From: an uncultured Akkermansia sp. | GTDB lineage: Bacteria; Verrucomicrobiota; Verrucomicrobiia; Verrucomicrobiales; Akkermansiaceae | DNA length: 59,534 bases | Direction: 5' to 3' | Assembly: GCA_944390825.1 (NCBI GenBank) | Contig: CALXRG010000016.1 | Coordinates: 1 to 59,534, forward strand | Shown here: one piece after another, positions 9,437 through 17,402 of the stretch | Position numbering within the stretch: position 1 is the first letter of the stretch | Layout of the letters: each line of letters starts with the position of its first letter | Program-made: the position numbers and the translations under genes | The notes under the pieces: generated by a model | Told to the model about the DNA's origin: nothing | Seen by the model: only the letters and a program-made list of their open reading frames with translations | Databases searched by the model: none

Positions 9437-10504
9437 ATGCTACCCGTTCTGGCAGGAATCGAAGGGGTCGAGTTAACGCCTCAGGAGCGCGAGCTCTTCA
9501 CCCGTCTGCAGCCTGCGGGCTACATCCTGTTCTCGCGCAACATCGCGGACTACGAACTTACGCGGGAGCTCACAGATGAGTTGCGCCGCCTCACACAGGG
9601 TCCCTGGCTTCCCATCATCGCGATCGATCAGGAAGGCGGGCGCGTCGTTCGCACGGGTGGCATCGGTGTGGAGCTGCCCTCAGCTGCGGCCCTTGCCGCA
9701 ACCCGAAGCGGGCATGTCATCACCCAAGCGGCGCTGTACACGGCCCGATGTCTGGATACATTGGGGGTCAATGTGGATTTGGCGCCCGTGCTCGACCTGG
9801 AAAGCCCCCATGCCAATGCCCTGCCCAGCCGCTGTTGGGGCAGAGAGACAGATGACGTCATCTCCTACGCCGGCATGTGGAACCGCGCCCTGTACCGCCA
9901 TGGCATCATGACATGCGGCAAGCATTTTCCCGGGATGGGGGATGCCGTCAGTGATCCTCATTTCACGCTACCGGTGCTGACAGGAACCCGCGATGACTTT
10001 CTGCGCAAGGCAGCCATCCCCTTCACGGCCCTGATGCCGGAGCTCCCCTCTGTGATGATGGCACATCTGATGATTCCCGGCATCGACCCCGAGCTTCCTA
10101 CGTCCCTTTCCCCCCTGGTCGTGCAGGGGTTTCTGCGTGATCAGCTTGGCTACGAGGGTGTCGTCTTCACGGATGATCTGTGCATGGGCGCCATCGCACA
10201 ACAATATACCCCCGAGCAGGCCGTAGCGCTTGCGTTGCAGGCGGGTTGCGATTTACCCCTGATCTGTCACGATGCGGTACAGCATCTGGAAGCCGTTGCG
10301 AAGGCTGTTTCCGGACTGCCTGCCCCCCTGCTCCGGGATGTGGCCCAGCGTGTTGATCATTTCCGCATGCAGCTTGTAACCCATCCTTCCATGAGCTTCC
10401 TGGAGTGGAATGACTACCTGAAAGCCGTGGACACCTTCACGCGCTCTGTACCCATCCCGGACGGCGCCCACCCCCTGCCGGCATCTCCCGTGCAGCAGTA
10501 CTGA
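9437..10504 (+). CDS. nagZ: Beta-N-acetylhexosaminidase, glycoside hydrolase family 3 (NagZ-like)
   Basis: Removes N-acetylglucosamine from muropeptides during cell-wall recycling; expected in the cytoplasm, and no signal peptide is seen. 355 residues, the compact single-domain size of NagZ. Motifs: IAIDQEGGRVVR (substrate arginine), CGKHFPGMGD, then SDPHFTLPVL with the histidine of the mobile catalytic loop, and FTDDLCMGAI with the nucleophile aspartate. Two positions differ from the usual KHFPGHGD and DSH motifs: Met replaces the second His, and Pro replaces Ser. Start at ATG 9437 (MLPVLAGIEG) matches the family N-terminus; the frame also runs upstream into pyrE. Probably cotranscribed with pyrE. 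Confidence 0.92.
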   Translation: MLPVLAGIEGVELTPQERELFTRLQPAGYILFSRNIADYELTRELTDELRRLTQGPWLPIIAIDQEGGRVVRTGGIGVELPSAAALAATRSGHVITQAALYTARCLDTLGVNVDLAPVLDLESPHANALPSRCWGRETDDVISYAGMWNRALYRHGIMTCGKHFPGMGDAVSDPHFTLPVLTGTRDDFLRKAAIPFTALMPELPSVMMAHLMIPGIDPELPTSLSPLVVQGFLRDQLGYEGVVFTDDLCMGAIAQQYTPEQAVALALQAGCDLPLICHDAVQHLEAVAKAVSGLPAPLLRDVAQRVDHFRMQLVTHPSMSFLEWNDYLKAVDTFTRSVPIPDGAHPLPASPVQQY

Positions 10505-10596
10505 AGCAGCCGCCCCCGGGACTCCCCCTCCCTGTGCCGACCGGCCCTTAAGCTTCCTCCATGGGGCTTCCCGCTCAACGTTTCTCTACGGGTTCT

Positions 10597-11652
10597 CTAC
10601 GGCTTCTCTACGGAGGCATCCCGGATCGGCACGACAGGCAGGGGTGGCTCCCCGCCATTGAGCCAGTGCAAATGCGTGGTCGTGATGAACACCTGCGCAT
10701 CCTCCGGCAGCATCGCGAGCAAAGCGCATCGCCGCGCAGGATCAAGCTCACCAAAAATATCATCGATCAGCAAAACAGGTGCACGTCCTGTCTCCACCTG
10801 TAGAAACGAAGCCTGAGCCAACTGCAGCGCAGTAGCCAAGGTCCGCTGCTGGCCTTCAGACGCAAAATCCGCGGCCCGGACTCCGCCGATGGTCAGCAAA
10901 AAATCATCCCGGTGCGGTCCCACCGTCGTGAAGCCGGCCCTCTCATCAGCCTCCAGACTTTGCTCCAGAGCTTCACCGAGAGGAAGCAGCGATGACGGGC
11001 AATACCGGAGATCGACCATCTCCGCACGATCGGCAATGCGCCGGTGATTCTCCCGGATATGGGGCAGCAAAAGCTCCAGCAGGCGACCCCGCAGCTCCAT
11101 GAGGCAGCTGCCATGGCGGCACAGCAGCTCAGCATAGCTGCGCAAGGCTGCCAAACTTCGGCGAGGGTGGCGCAGCAGGGCATTGCGCGATTTCAGAGCC
11201 CGTCGGTATGCCTGCAGGGATGCGCGATACACCGGGTGCCATTGCGCCCCCAGGAAGTCCAGGTACTCCCGCCGCCTTTCCGCCGCGCCGTTCACCAAAG
11301 CAATGTCGCTGTTGCCCAACCAGGTGACGGGCGGAGCATCCCGGAGGTAGTCAGCATAATCCTGCCTCCGCATGCCATCGACGGCAAGCTCGAGTTTGCG
11401 GTTTTGCCATCGGACCCGCCTGGTTCCTTCGGTACTGTCGAGCGAAATGCCGAAGCTGCTGCAATCATGCCTGGCCAGCCGGTCGAGGCGGGAAGTACGT
11501 GGAGTGTGCAGCGTCAATGCAAAGCAAATGGCCTCCAGCAGACTTGTCTTGCCCTGGGCGTTGCCGCCGAGCAGCAGCGCCCCTTCTGCAGGTATCTCCC
11601 ACTTGAGGGAGGCATAGCAGCGAAAACTGCCCAGCCGCAGCGCCGTCAGCAT
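10597..11652 (-). CDS. recF: DNA replication and repair protein RecF
   Basis: SMC-like ATPase that helps load RecA at gapped DNA with RecO and RecR. 351 residues, normal length. Walker A is GGNAQGKTSLLEAI (about residues 29-42), the signature is DFASEGQQRT, and Walker B is LLIDDIFGELD, in the order expected for RecF. The N-terminus LTALRLGSFRCYASL matches the family LxxLxLxNFRxY. I chose ATG 11652; a TTG at 11673 directly after the plsC stop is also possible. It is the last gene of a cmk-plsC-recF run, away from the dnaA-dnaN context common elsewhere. Confidence 0.95.
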   Translation of the reverse strand: MLTALRLGSFRCYASLKWEIPAEGALLLGGNAQGKTSLLEAICFALTLHTPRTSRLDRLARHDCSSFGISLDSTEGTRRVRWQNRKLELAVDGMRRQDYADYLRDAPPVTWLGNSDIALVNGAAERRREYLDFLGAQWHPVYRASLQAYRRALKSRNALLRHPRRSLAALRSYAELLCRHGSCLMELRGRLLELLLPHIRENHRRIADRAEMVDLRYCPSSLLPLGEALEQSLEADERAGFTTVGPHRDDFLLTIGGVRAADFASEGQQRTLATALQLAQASFLQVETGRAPVLLIDDIFGELDPARRCALLAMLPEDAQVFITTTHLHWLNGGEPPLPVVPIRDASVEKP

Positions 11653-11673
11653 GGCAGGATCAGCATGGCACAA

Positions 11674-12300
11674 TCAACACTCGGTGGGAAGAGCAGCGAT
11701 GGCATCCATCACTTTTCTGCCGATGAGCTTCTGTCCCTCGCGCCCCTTGGCCTGCAATTCTTCCGCCGTAAACTTAATGGGGTCGCCAATCGACAAAGTG
11801 ATGGGGCGCAGCCTGAGCCTGCTGCTGTGAATGGGCAAACAGTCAAAAGCGCCTTCGATGCGAATCGGCTGCACCGGCACCCTGGCCATGCGGCTGATAA
11901 TCAGCCCGATGCCGGGCATGGCCTCATGGATCCGACCATCAGGGCAGCGGGCTCCCTCCGGGAAGATAATGATACGGCCACCGCTTTTGACAAGCCTGAG
12001 CACCTTCATGATACTGGCTGGATCCGGGCGCTCCTGATCAATGGGAATGACGTTGCAGTAGGGGAAGGCCCAGTGCAAGAACTTGCTGTTCATCAATGTT
12101 TTGCGCGCAAGAAAATGCACAGGCTCCTCGAAAAGCTGCCCCACCATGGGGGGATCCAGAAAACTCTGGTGATTAACGACATACACACAGGGCCCCTGCT
12201 CGATGAGCTTGTCACGGCCGATAATCTTCAAGTCGAAAAGTCCGCGGGCCAAGGCGCGGGCCATCTGATAACCCAGAAAATACAGAGGATTCATGAGCAT
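11674..12300 (-). CDS. plsC: 1-acyl-sn-glycerol-3-phosphate acyltransferase
   Basis: Acylates lysophosphatidic acid to phosphatidic acid at the inner membrane. 208 residues. Motif I NHQSFLDP (HxxxxD catalytic dyad) is near residue 43, motif III is IIFPEGARCPDG near 112, followed by VPVQPIRIEG. The N-terminus (MNPLYFLGYQMARALARG) is hydrophobic and fits a membrane-associated segment. Two ATGs, 12300 and 12294, are possible. The 50 bases between cmk and plsC are pyrimidine-rich on the coding strand and have no Shine-Dalgarno; the pair is probably cotranscribed. Adjacent cmk-plsC genes are a known arrangement in bacteria. Confidence 0.94.
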   Translation of the reverse strand: MLMNPLYFLGYQMARALARGLFDLKIIGRDKLIEQGPCVYVVNHQSFLDPPMVGQLFEEPVHFLARKTLMNSKFLHWAFPYCNVIPIDQERPDPASIMKVLRLVKSGGRIIIFPEGARCPDGRIHEAMPGIGLIISRMARVPVQPIRIEGAFDCLPIHSSRLRLRPITLSIGDPIKFTAEELQAKGREGQKLIGRKVMDAIAALPTEC

Positions 12301-12350
12301 AACAAAAAAGAAAGAAAAAGGAGGAAACCCGGGACCGCACCTGCTACCTG

Positions 12351-12995
12351 CTACACCGCAGCCATTCTGTCCTGTATATCCTGCGCAATCAGATCCACCA
12401 CCTGGGCAATCGTCATGTCCGAGGTATCCACCAGCCTGGCATCACTTGCCATGACGAGCGGCGAACAGGCCCGCTGCGAATCCCTGCGATCACGCTCAGC
12501 AATGGAATCTGTAATACCCTGAGCCGCACGACGCGCCGCCCGCACCTCCTCCGAGGCCGTCACAAAATACTTAAAAGGAGTATCAGGAAACACCACCGTA
12601 CCGATGTCCCGCCCCTCCATCACGACAGCCTCGCTGCGGTTGTACTCGCGCTGCTTTGCGACCAGCAAAGCCCGCACCTCAGGAATCGACGCCACTGCAG
12701 AGACATTCTTATTGGTTGATTCCTCTGTCAGCTCAGCATCGAGCACACGGCCATCGCACAGCACACAGGACACAGCACCCTGCTTACCAAAAGAAAGAGG
12801 AATACCAGGCAATGCGGCACACACAGCCTCCCGGTCAGCCGGTGAAATCCCCTGCTCAAGCAAATACCAGGTGACCGCACGGTACATAGCACCCGTGTTG
12901 ATAAACGTAAAACCCAGCCGCTCCGCGACAAGCCGAGCCACGGTAGATTTCCCGGAAGCGGCGGGACCATCAATAGCAATGGCAGGAGGATTCAT
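12351..12995 (-). CDS. cmk: Cytidylate kinase
   Basis: Phosphorylates CMP and dCMP in the cytoplasm. 214 residues. The P-loop is IDGPAASGKSTVAR at the N-terminus, followed by FINTGAMYRAVTW (nucleotide monophosphate site), VVMEGRDIGTVVFPD and RAARRAAQG, then ARLVDTSDM near the C-terminus. All are diagnostic of Cmk. Start at ATG 12995 (MNPPAIAIDGP) is fixed by homology and by the promoter at 13003-13032, whose -10 box ends 7 bases upstream. First gene of the cmk-plsC-recF unit. Confidence 0.96.
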   Translation of the reverse strand: MNPPAIAIDGPAASGKSTVARLVAERLGFTFINTGAMYRAVTWYLLEQGISPADREAVCAALPGIPLSFGKQGAVSCVLCDGRVLDAELTEESTNKNVSAVASIPEVRALLVAKQREYNRSEAVVMEGRDIGTVVFPDTPFKYFVTASEEVRAARRAAQGITDSIAERDRRDSQRACSPLVMASDARLVDTSDMTIAQVVDLIAQDIQDRMAAV

Positions 12996-13002
12996 ACGCC
13001 GT

Positions 13003-13032
13003 ATTGTACATGACAAAGCCACGCATTGTCCA
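13003..13032 (-). promoter_or_regulatory. Promoter of cmk-plsC-recF, predicting a leaderless mRNA
   Basis: Minus strand TGGACA (13027-13032), 18 bases, TACAAT (13003-13008). Only 7 bases separate the -10 box from the cmk ATG at 12995. The remaining 260 bases up to the sulP start at 13296 contain the weak sulP promoter (TTTCCT 13252-13257, 17 bases, TATGAT 13275-13280) and nothing else I can identify. Confidence 0.7.
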
Positions 13033-13295
13033 GTCTAAACGGCGAACTCAACACGCCTTTATTCCGATTGCTCCAACAAAAAGCGGCAACACCCCTCACC
13101 ACCAGCCCCCCGTACAACCGGACAGTTCACGCAGCCGCGGCCACACTCCCCGTTCAGCCGTGATTTTCCCGGTGAGTCTCCCACCGTTTCCCCGGGGGAA
13201 ACATGCTCGTTTCTCCACGGATTTCTTCCTTCATTCTCCACGGATTTCCAATTTCCTTGCCAGGACACGGCGGTTATGATAGGTTAAAAGCTGAC

Positions 13296-15143
13296 ATGGG
13301 ACATCTGGTGCACAAACTCCGCAATTACGGGAGGGGATTGACTCACTACGTCAGGCAGGGGATGATCGACCCCCTGCCGATCCGCCACTATTTCAAAGGC
13401 TACACCCTGAGCAAAGGCGGCCGCGATATGAAAGCGGCCATGGACGTAGCACTGGTCGGGTTGCCCCAGGGCATGGCCTTTGCAGCCATGGCCGGGCTGG
13501 ACAGCATCTACGGCATCATGGCCGCCACGGTCGGCACCTTTATTGCCCCGCTGTTCACCCGATGCAGCCTGACAGTCAGCGGCCCCAGCAATGCCACCGC
13601 CTTCATGCTGGCCAGCTTCTTCCTGGCATCCGACCCATCCATCCATGACCACCCGGAAATCTTCGTCCCACTCATCGTCTTCCTGGCAGGCCTGATCTGC
13701 GTCATCGGCGCCTTCGTCAAAGCGACCGAAATGCTGCAATTCGTCAGTCGCAGCGTACTGGTAGGCTACGTCACAGGAGCCGCCACGCTAATCATCGCCT
13801 CACAGCTGCGCTACGTCATGGGCATCCATGACGTCGATGCCGGCAGCACCTTCTTCTCCATGAGCTCGGCCATCCTCGATCACCTCGACCGAATCCAATG
13901 GCAGCCCATCGTGCTGGGGACCCTCTCGTTTCTGATGTTCATCCCGCTCAAGAAGTACTTCAAGTTTCTGCCGGCGTTTGCAATCATCCTCGTAGTGATG
14001 AGCATCCTCAACTGGCTGCTCTGCATGCCCTGGACCGGAGCCGCCTTCACCGACGTCCGGATGCTGCGGGATTTCACCATGAGCGATCTGGTACTCACAC
14101 CCCCCGACATCACCCAAGTGGGAGCCCACTTTGCGGAACTCTTCCCGATTGTCATCGGTATCGCGTTCCTCTCCACACTGGAACAAACCGTCATGAGCAA
14201 AACCCTCTCCGCCAAGACAGGCGAACCCCTCAACCTCAACCAGGACACCTTCGCCGTCGGCATGGCCAACATCGGCTCATCGCTCACCACCTCCCTCCCC
14301 TGCTCCGCCTCCCTGACCCGCTCCGTCCTCAACTACAACTCAGGCGCCGCAACGCGCTTCTCCGGGGTCTTCTGCGGACTGCTCTGCCTGGGCATCGTCT
14401 TCATCCTGGCCAACGTCCCACTGATCTCCTGCATCCCGCACTCGGTCCTGGCCGCGCTGGTACTGGCGAACGCCGTATCCCTGTTCGACCTGAAGCTGCT
14501 GCGCATCTGCTTCCGCTCAACACCCGGAGATGCCACCGTACTGATCATCACCTTCTGCGCCTCGCTGCTCCTGCCGCTTCACGTCGCGATCTTCGTCGGG
14601 GTCATCATCTCCGTTTCCCTTTTCCTGCGCAAAGCCGCCCGCCCCGAGCTGGTGGAATACACCTTCGACGACGAAGGCACCCTGCTGAAGCTACCGGACA
14701 AGGAAAAACGCCTGCCGCAAATATCCATCGTGCACGTAGAAGGCGATCTTTTCTTCGGTGCCTCTGACCTCTTCCGCAAACAAGTCTCCCGCATCGCGGA
14801 GGATCCTGCCCTGGCCGTCATCATTCTGCGCATGCGCAACGCCCGCAACCTCGACGCCACCTCCGTCTGCTCGCTGGAGGAGCTCATCAAGTTCACCCGG
14901 GAGAAAGGGCGCCACCTGATCATCTCCGGCGCAAGCCGTGAGGTCTTCCGCATCCTGCGAAAGAGCGGCGTGCTCGAAGTTCTCCAGGAAGGCTGCCCCA
15001 AGGGGCAAAGCAACATCTTCCTCATCGAGCCCAAAAACCCGAACATGTCCACCCGCAAGGCCCTGCTGCGCGCACAAACCCTGCTGGGCACACGCAATGC
15101 GGACATCTCCATCTACACCACCAAAACCGTCGAACCCGCCTGA
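13296..15143 (+). CDS. SulP-family anion transporter with STAS domain
   Basis: Inner-membrane transporter of the SLC26/SulP family, which moves sulfate, bicarbonate or other anions. About 615 residues. The N-terminal membrane domain (about 35-430) has the family motif region VGLPQGMAFAAMAGLDSIYG, TVSGPSNATAFMLASF, and a run of hydrophobic helices. The C-terminal STAS domain (about 465-580) contains ISIVHVEGDLFFGASDLF and RNLDATSVCSLEELIKF. I chose ATG 13296 (MGHLVHKLRN), after a TATGAT -10 box at 13275-13280; the frame is open upstream but lacks support. The stop overlaps the mutY start (TGATG), implying translational coupling. The substrate cannot be assigned. Confidence 0.92.
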   Translation: MGHLVHKLRNYGRGLTHYVRQGMIDPLPIRHYFKGYTLSKGGRDMKAAMDVALVGLPQGMAFAAMAGLDSIYGIMAATVGTFIAPLFTRCSLTVSGPSNATAFMLASFFLASDPSIHDHPEIFVPLIVFLAGLICVIGAFVKATEMLQFVSRSVLVGYVTGAATLIIASQLRYVMGIHDVDAGSTFFSMSSAILDHLDRIQWQPIVLGTLSFLMFIPLKKYFKFLPAFAIILVVMSILNWLLCMPWTGAAFTDVRMLRDFTMSDLVLTPPDITQVGAHFAELFPIVIGIAFLSTLEQTVMSKTLSAKTGEPLNLNQDTFAVGMANIGSSLTTSLPCSASLTRSVLNYNSGAATRFSGVFCGLLCLGIVFILANVPLISCIPHSVLAALVLANAVSLFDLKLLRICFRSTPGDATVLIITFCASLLLPLHVAIFVGVIISVSLFLRKAARPELVEYTFDDEGTLLKLPDKEKRLPQISIVHVEGDLFFGASDLFRKQVSRIAEDPALAVIILRMRNARNLDATSVCSLEELIKFTREKGRHLIISGASREVFRILRKSGVLEVLQEGCPKGQSNIFLIEPKNPNMSTRKALLRAQTLLGTRNADISIYTTKTVEPA

Positions 15144-16357
15144 TGTCCACCCCATCAGAATCAGCGCCGGGTTCACTGAGCAGAGCCGCAGAACCCCACC
15201 CCCGTATCGACAAAGCACATTCCTCTCCAGCCCGAGCACGTTCAACCTCGGCCAAGGCACATTCCCCCGCAGCCCACACACGCACCTCCCCGGCGAACGG
15301 ACTCAGTCCGGCCGCCCAACACCTTGCCGCGCAGGCGCAAGATTTTGCCCAAGCACTTGTGGACTGGTTCTCGGCGGCAGGTAAAGACTACCCCTGGCGC
15401 CGCACGACCGACCCCTGGGCCATCCTCGTGAGCGAAATCATGCTCCAGCAGACCACCATCCCGACCGTGCTGGCACGCTACAGCAACTGGATGGCACAAT
15501 TCCCGACACCCCCGGCGCTCGCAACGGCCGATGAACAGACAGCACTGCGCTCCTGGGAAGGGCTGGGCTACTACCGCCGGGTACGCGCCCTGCAAGCAGC
15601 GGCCCGTGCCATCGGGGAGCGATTCGGGGGGCAATTCCCCTCCTCAGAAAGCGGCATACGCTCATTGCCCGGCATAGGAGACTACACGACGGGGGCGATT
15701 CTCAGTTTTGCCTTCAACCGCCCTGCCCCCCTGGTCGATGCCAACGTATCCCGCGTATTTGCCCGACTGCTGAATGACCCCGCCCCGATCGACGCCCCCG
15801 CGACGCGGCGCATGCACTGGCAGCTCGCCGGAGTTCTTGTCCACCCGTCCAACCCCCGCGCCTACAATGCAGCTCTCATGGAGCTGGGGCAAACCCTTTG
15901 CACCACCGGCGAACCATCGTGTCTGCTCTGTCCCGTCCGGCAATGGTGCACAGCCGAAACGCCCTCCTCTCTCCCTGTCAAACTTCCCAAAATCGCCGTG
16001 ACCTCCGTGGAACACTGGGATATCTTTCACCTGACGCCGGGCGGACTCCTCATGCAGCAGCAGGCCGACGGCACCAGGCACCAGGGCATGTACCGTCTTC
16101 CGCAGCGTCCGCAGGAGGAAGTCAGAGGCTTGCATCACCTGACAGATCAGCGCTACGCCGTCACGCGGTACAAAGTCACACGACATCTCTACCGGGCCGC
16201 TCCCGACACCCGCCCTCAGCCCGGCGAGCAATACATCCCCCTGGAATCACTGCCCCATACGCCCATGGCGTCACCTGACAGAAAAATAATCGAAAAGCTT
16301 CTTCTGCACTCCCGCCCTCACCCCGCTGAAAGCAACCGCTCCCGAGAGGAAGAGTGA
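15143..16357 (+). CDS. mutY: A/G-specific adenine glycosylase MutY
   Basis: Removes adenine mispaired with 8-oxoguanine in base-excision repair. 404 residues. An unusual Ala/Ser/Pro-rich N-terminal extension of about 60 residues precedes the catalytic domain. That domain has SEIMLQQTT (catalytic Glu), the helix-hairpin-helix SLPGIGDYTTGAI, and VDANVSRVFARLL (catalytic Asp). The [4Fe-4S] cluster cysteines are present as C-x6-C-x2-C-x5-C (CTTGEPSCLLCPVRQWC). The C-terminal 8-oxoG-recognition domain (about 275-385) is recognisable but divergent. The ATG overlaps the upstream stop, so the start is positional; a later internal start would remove the low-complexity extension. Confidence 0.94.
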   Translation: MSTPSESAPGSLSRAAEPHPRIDKAHSSPARARSTSAKAHSPAAHTRTSPANGLSPAAQHLAAQAQDFAQALVDWFSAAGKDYPWRRTTDPWAILVSEIMLQQTTIPTVLARYSNWMAQFPTPPALATADEQTALRSWEGLGYYRRVRALQAAARAIGERFGGQFPSSESGIRSLPGIGDYTTGAILSFAFNRPAPLVDANVSRVFARLLNDPAPIDAPATRRMHWQLAGVLVHPSNPRAYNAALMELGQTLCTTGEPSCLLCPVRQWCTAETPSSLPVKLPKIAVTSVEHWDIFHLTPGGLLMQQQADGTRHQGMYRLPQRPQEEVRGLHHLTDQRYAVTRYKVTRHLYRAAPDTRPQPGEQYIPLESLPHTPMASPDRKIIEKLLLHSRPHPAESNRSREEE

Positions 16358-16461
16358 CAGGGGGCCCGCACCTGCTTTCCTCCGGAGGGTACAGCTGAGC
16401 ACACCCCCTCCGACTGCCGGGCCGCGGGTACATGCCTGCACCCCGGTCAGGCAAAAACCAT

Positions 16462-16701
16462 TCAACTGTCTCCAAACTCGCCATAGGTTGGGATACGGGG
16501 CGTAGCCAGAGACTCAATGTCCGACACCATCTCGGCAAGCCCAAGTTTTTTTGTCTTATCCCGCTCGTTGTAACAAACCAGCAGGTAAAGCCCCAGCTTG
16601 ATAACGGAGGTTCGATCGATGTTGCGCTCATTCATGATCTCTTCCATAAAGCGATCCATGATCTGCGTGCTCTTAAACGAATAAACAGTTCGGCGTGACA
16701 T
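16462..16701 (-). CDS. Small ribbon-helix-helix-like DNA-binding protein
   Basis: 79 residues from ATG 16701. The N-terminal half (RRTVYSFKSTQIMDRFMEEI, then NERNIDRTSVIKLGLYLLV) has the strand-helix-helix pattern of MetJ/Arc/CopG regulators: a short strand with alternating residues, a helix, a turn at NID, and a second amphipathic helix. It is not paired with a recognisable toxin. The gene lies downstream of a dense palindromic array (16790-16830), which could be its own operator, 90-130 bases before the start. The frame extends to 16773 without ribosome-binding support. The fold is inferred from pattern, not from a database match. Confidence 0.55.
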   Translation of the reverse strand: MSRRTVYSFKSTQIMDRFMEEIMNERNIDRTSVIKLGLYLLVCYNERDKTKKLGLAEMVSDIESLATPRIPTYGEFGDS

Positions 16702-16789
16702 GTGGGTAACAGTGTGAGAGTCTGAGAGAAAATATCCACCCGGGATTTCGCCCCTTGCTTCCTGAGAAAACACCGGGTTTGTATTACAC

Positions 16790-16830
16790 CCGCTATATTA
16801 GCGGATTACATATCCGCTATGCATGCGGAT
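16790..16830. promoter_or_regulatory. Array of interlocking palindromes, probable operator cluster
   Basis: Three overlapping dyads share the half-site TAGCGGAT/ATCCGCTA. They are CCGCTA-N3-TAGCGG (16790-16804), TAGCGGAT-N5-ATCCGCTA (16799-16819, perfect 8-bp arms) and ATCCGC-N7-GCGGAT (16812-16830). Their centres are about 16797, 16809 and 16821, exactly 12 bases apart. Another TAGCGG half-site is at 16853-16858. The array lies in the 700-bp gene-free stretch between the RHH-like gene and the recombinase. Confidence 0.65.
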
Positions 16831-17111
16831 GGCTTCTAGTTGTTTGTAGCATAGCGGCTTACTGCTTTCAAGCCAAACGCAAGGCGGCGTCATACTGTTC
16901 GACTCCTGAAAAGGAACGCCCGAGCATAAACATATGGGAAGACAGTTCTGAGGAAAGCTTCTTGTCCGTCAACGCCTCCGCAGCCGTCCCTCCGTCAGCC
17001 CGATACCGTCCCGCCCAGCATAACGGCCTGACGCACGGAAGTAAAGCCCCGAGTGCGTGCAGTCTGATGTTTTTGCGTCATCCATAAGCACGCTTTTGTT
17101 TACATGGTAAT

Positions 17112-17130
17112 TTATTGATAATCATTACAA
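17112..17130. promoter_or_regulatory. Fur-box-like sequence overlapping a possible promoter
   Basis: TGATAAT-C-ATTACAA (17116-17130) matches the 7-1-7 Fur consensus closely on its left arm and in most of its right arm. It overlaps the -35 of TTGATA (17115-17120), 17 bases, TATCAC (17138-17143). The next gene downstream is the recombinase at 17403, about 250 bases away. The rest of 16860-17402 shows nothing else I can identify. The match is short and may be chance in an AT-rich patch. Confidence 0.3.
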
Positions 17131-17402
17131 TATAAAATATCACACCAACACGGCAGAGATTAACACCCCGAGCCTCTCCCGCCAGTAGAGCAACACAAAA
17201 GCGCCGCAACCGGAGAGAGCCAACGCGGGCCCATTCGCCAAAGCCCGGGCACCCAATTTACCCACCTCCGGCCGCTCCACTGCCCCACAAAAACACCCCG
17301 ATTGACACCTCTTTGGAAAAAACGTACAGCCCGCGCCTTGACATAGGATATGTAATCCGGTCTGAAAAAATACACAGAGACATACGATAGAGGAAAGAAA
17401 AT

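Noticed and set aside
16755..17087. 110-codon open frame across the operator array
   Set aside because: It runs through the palindromes, has no ribosome binding site and only a chance hydrophobic stretch.
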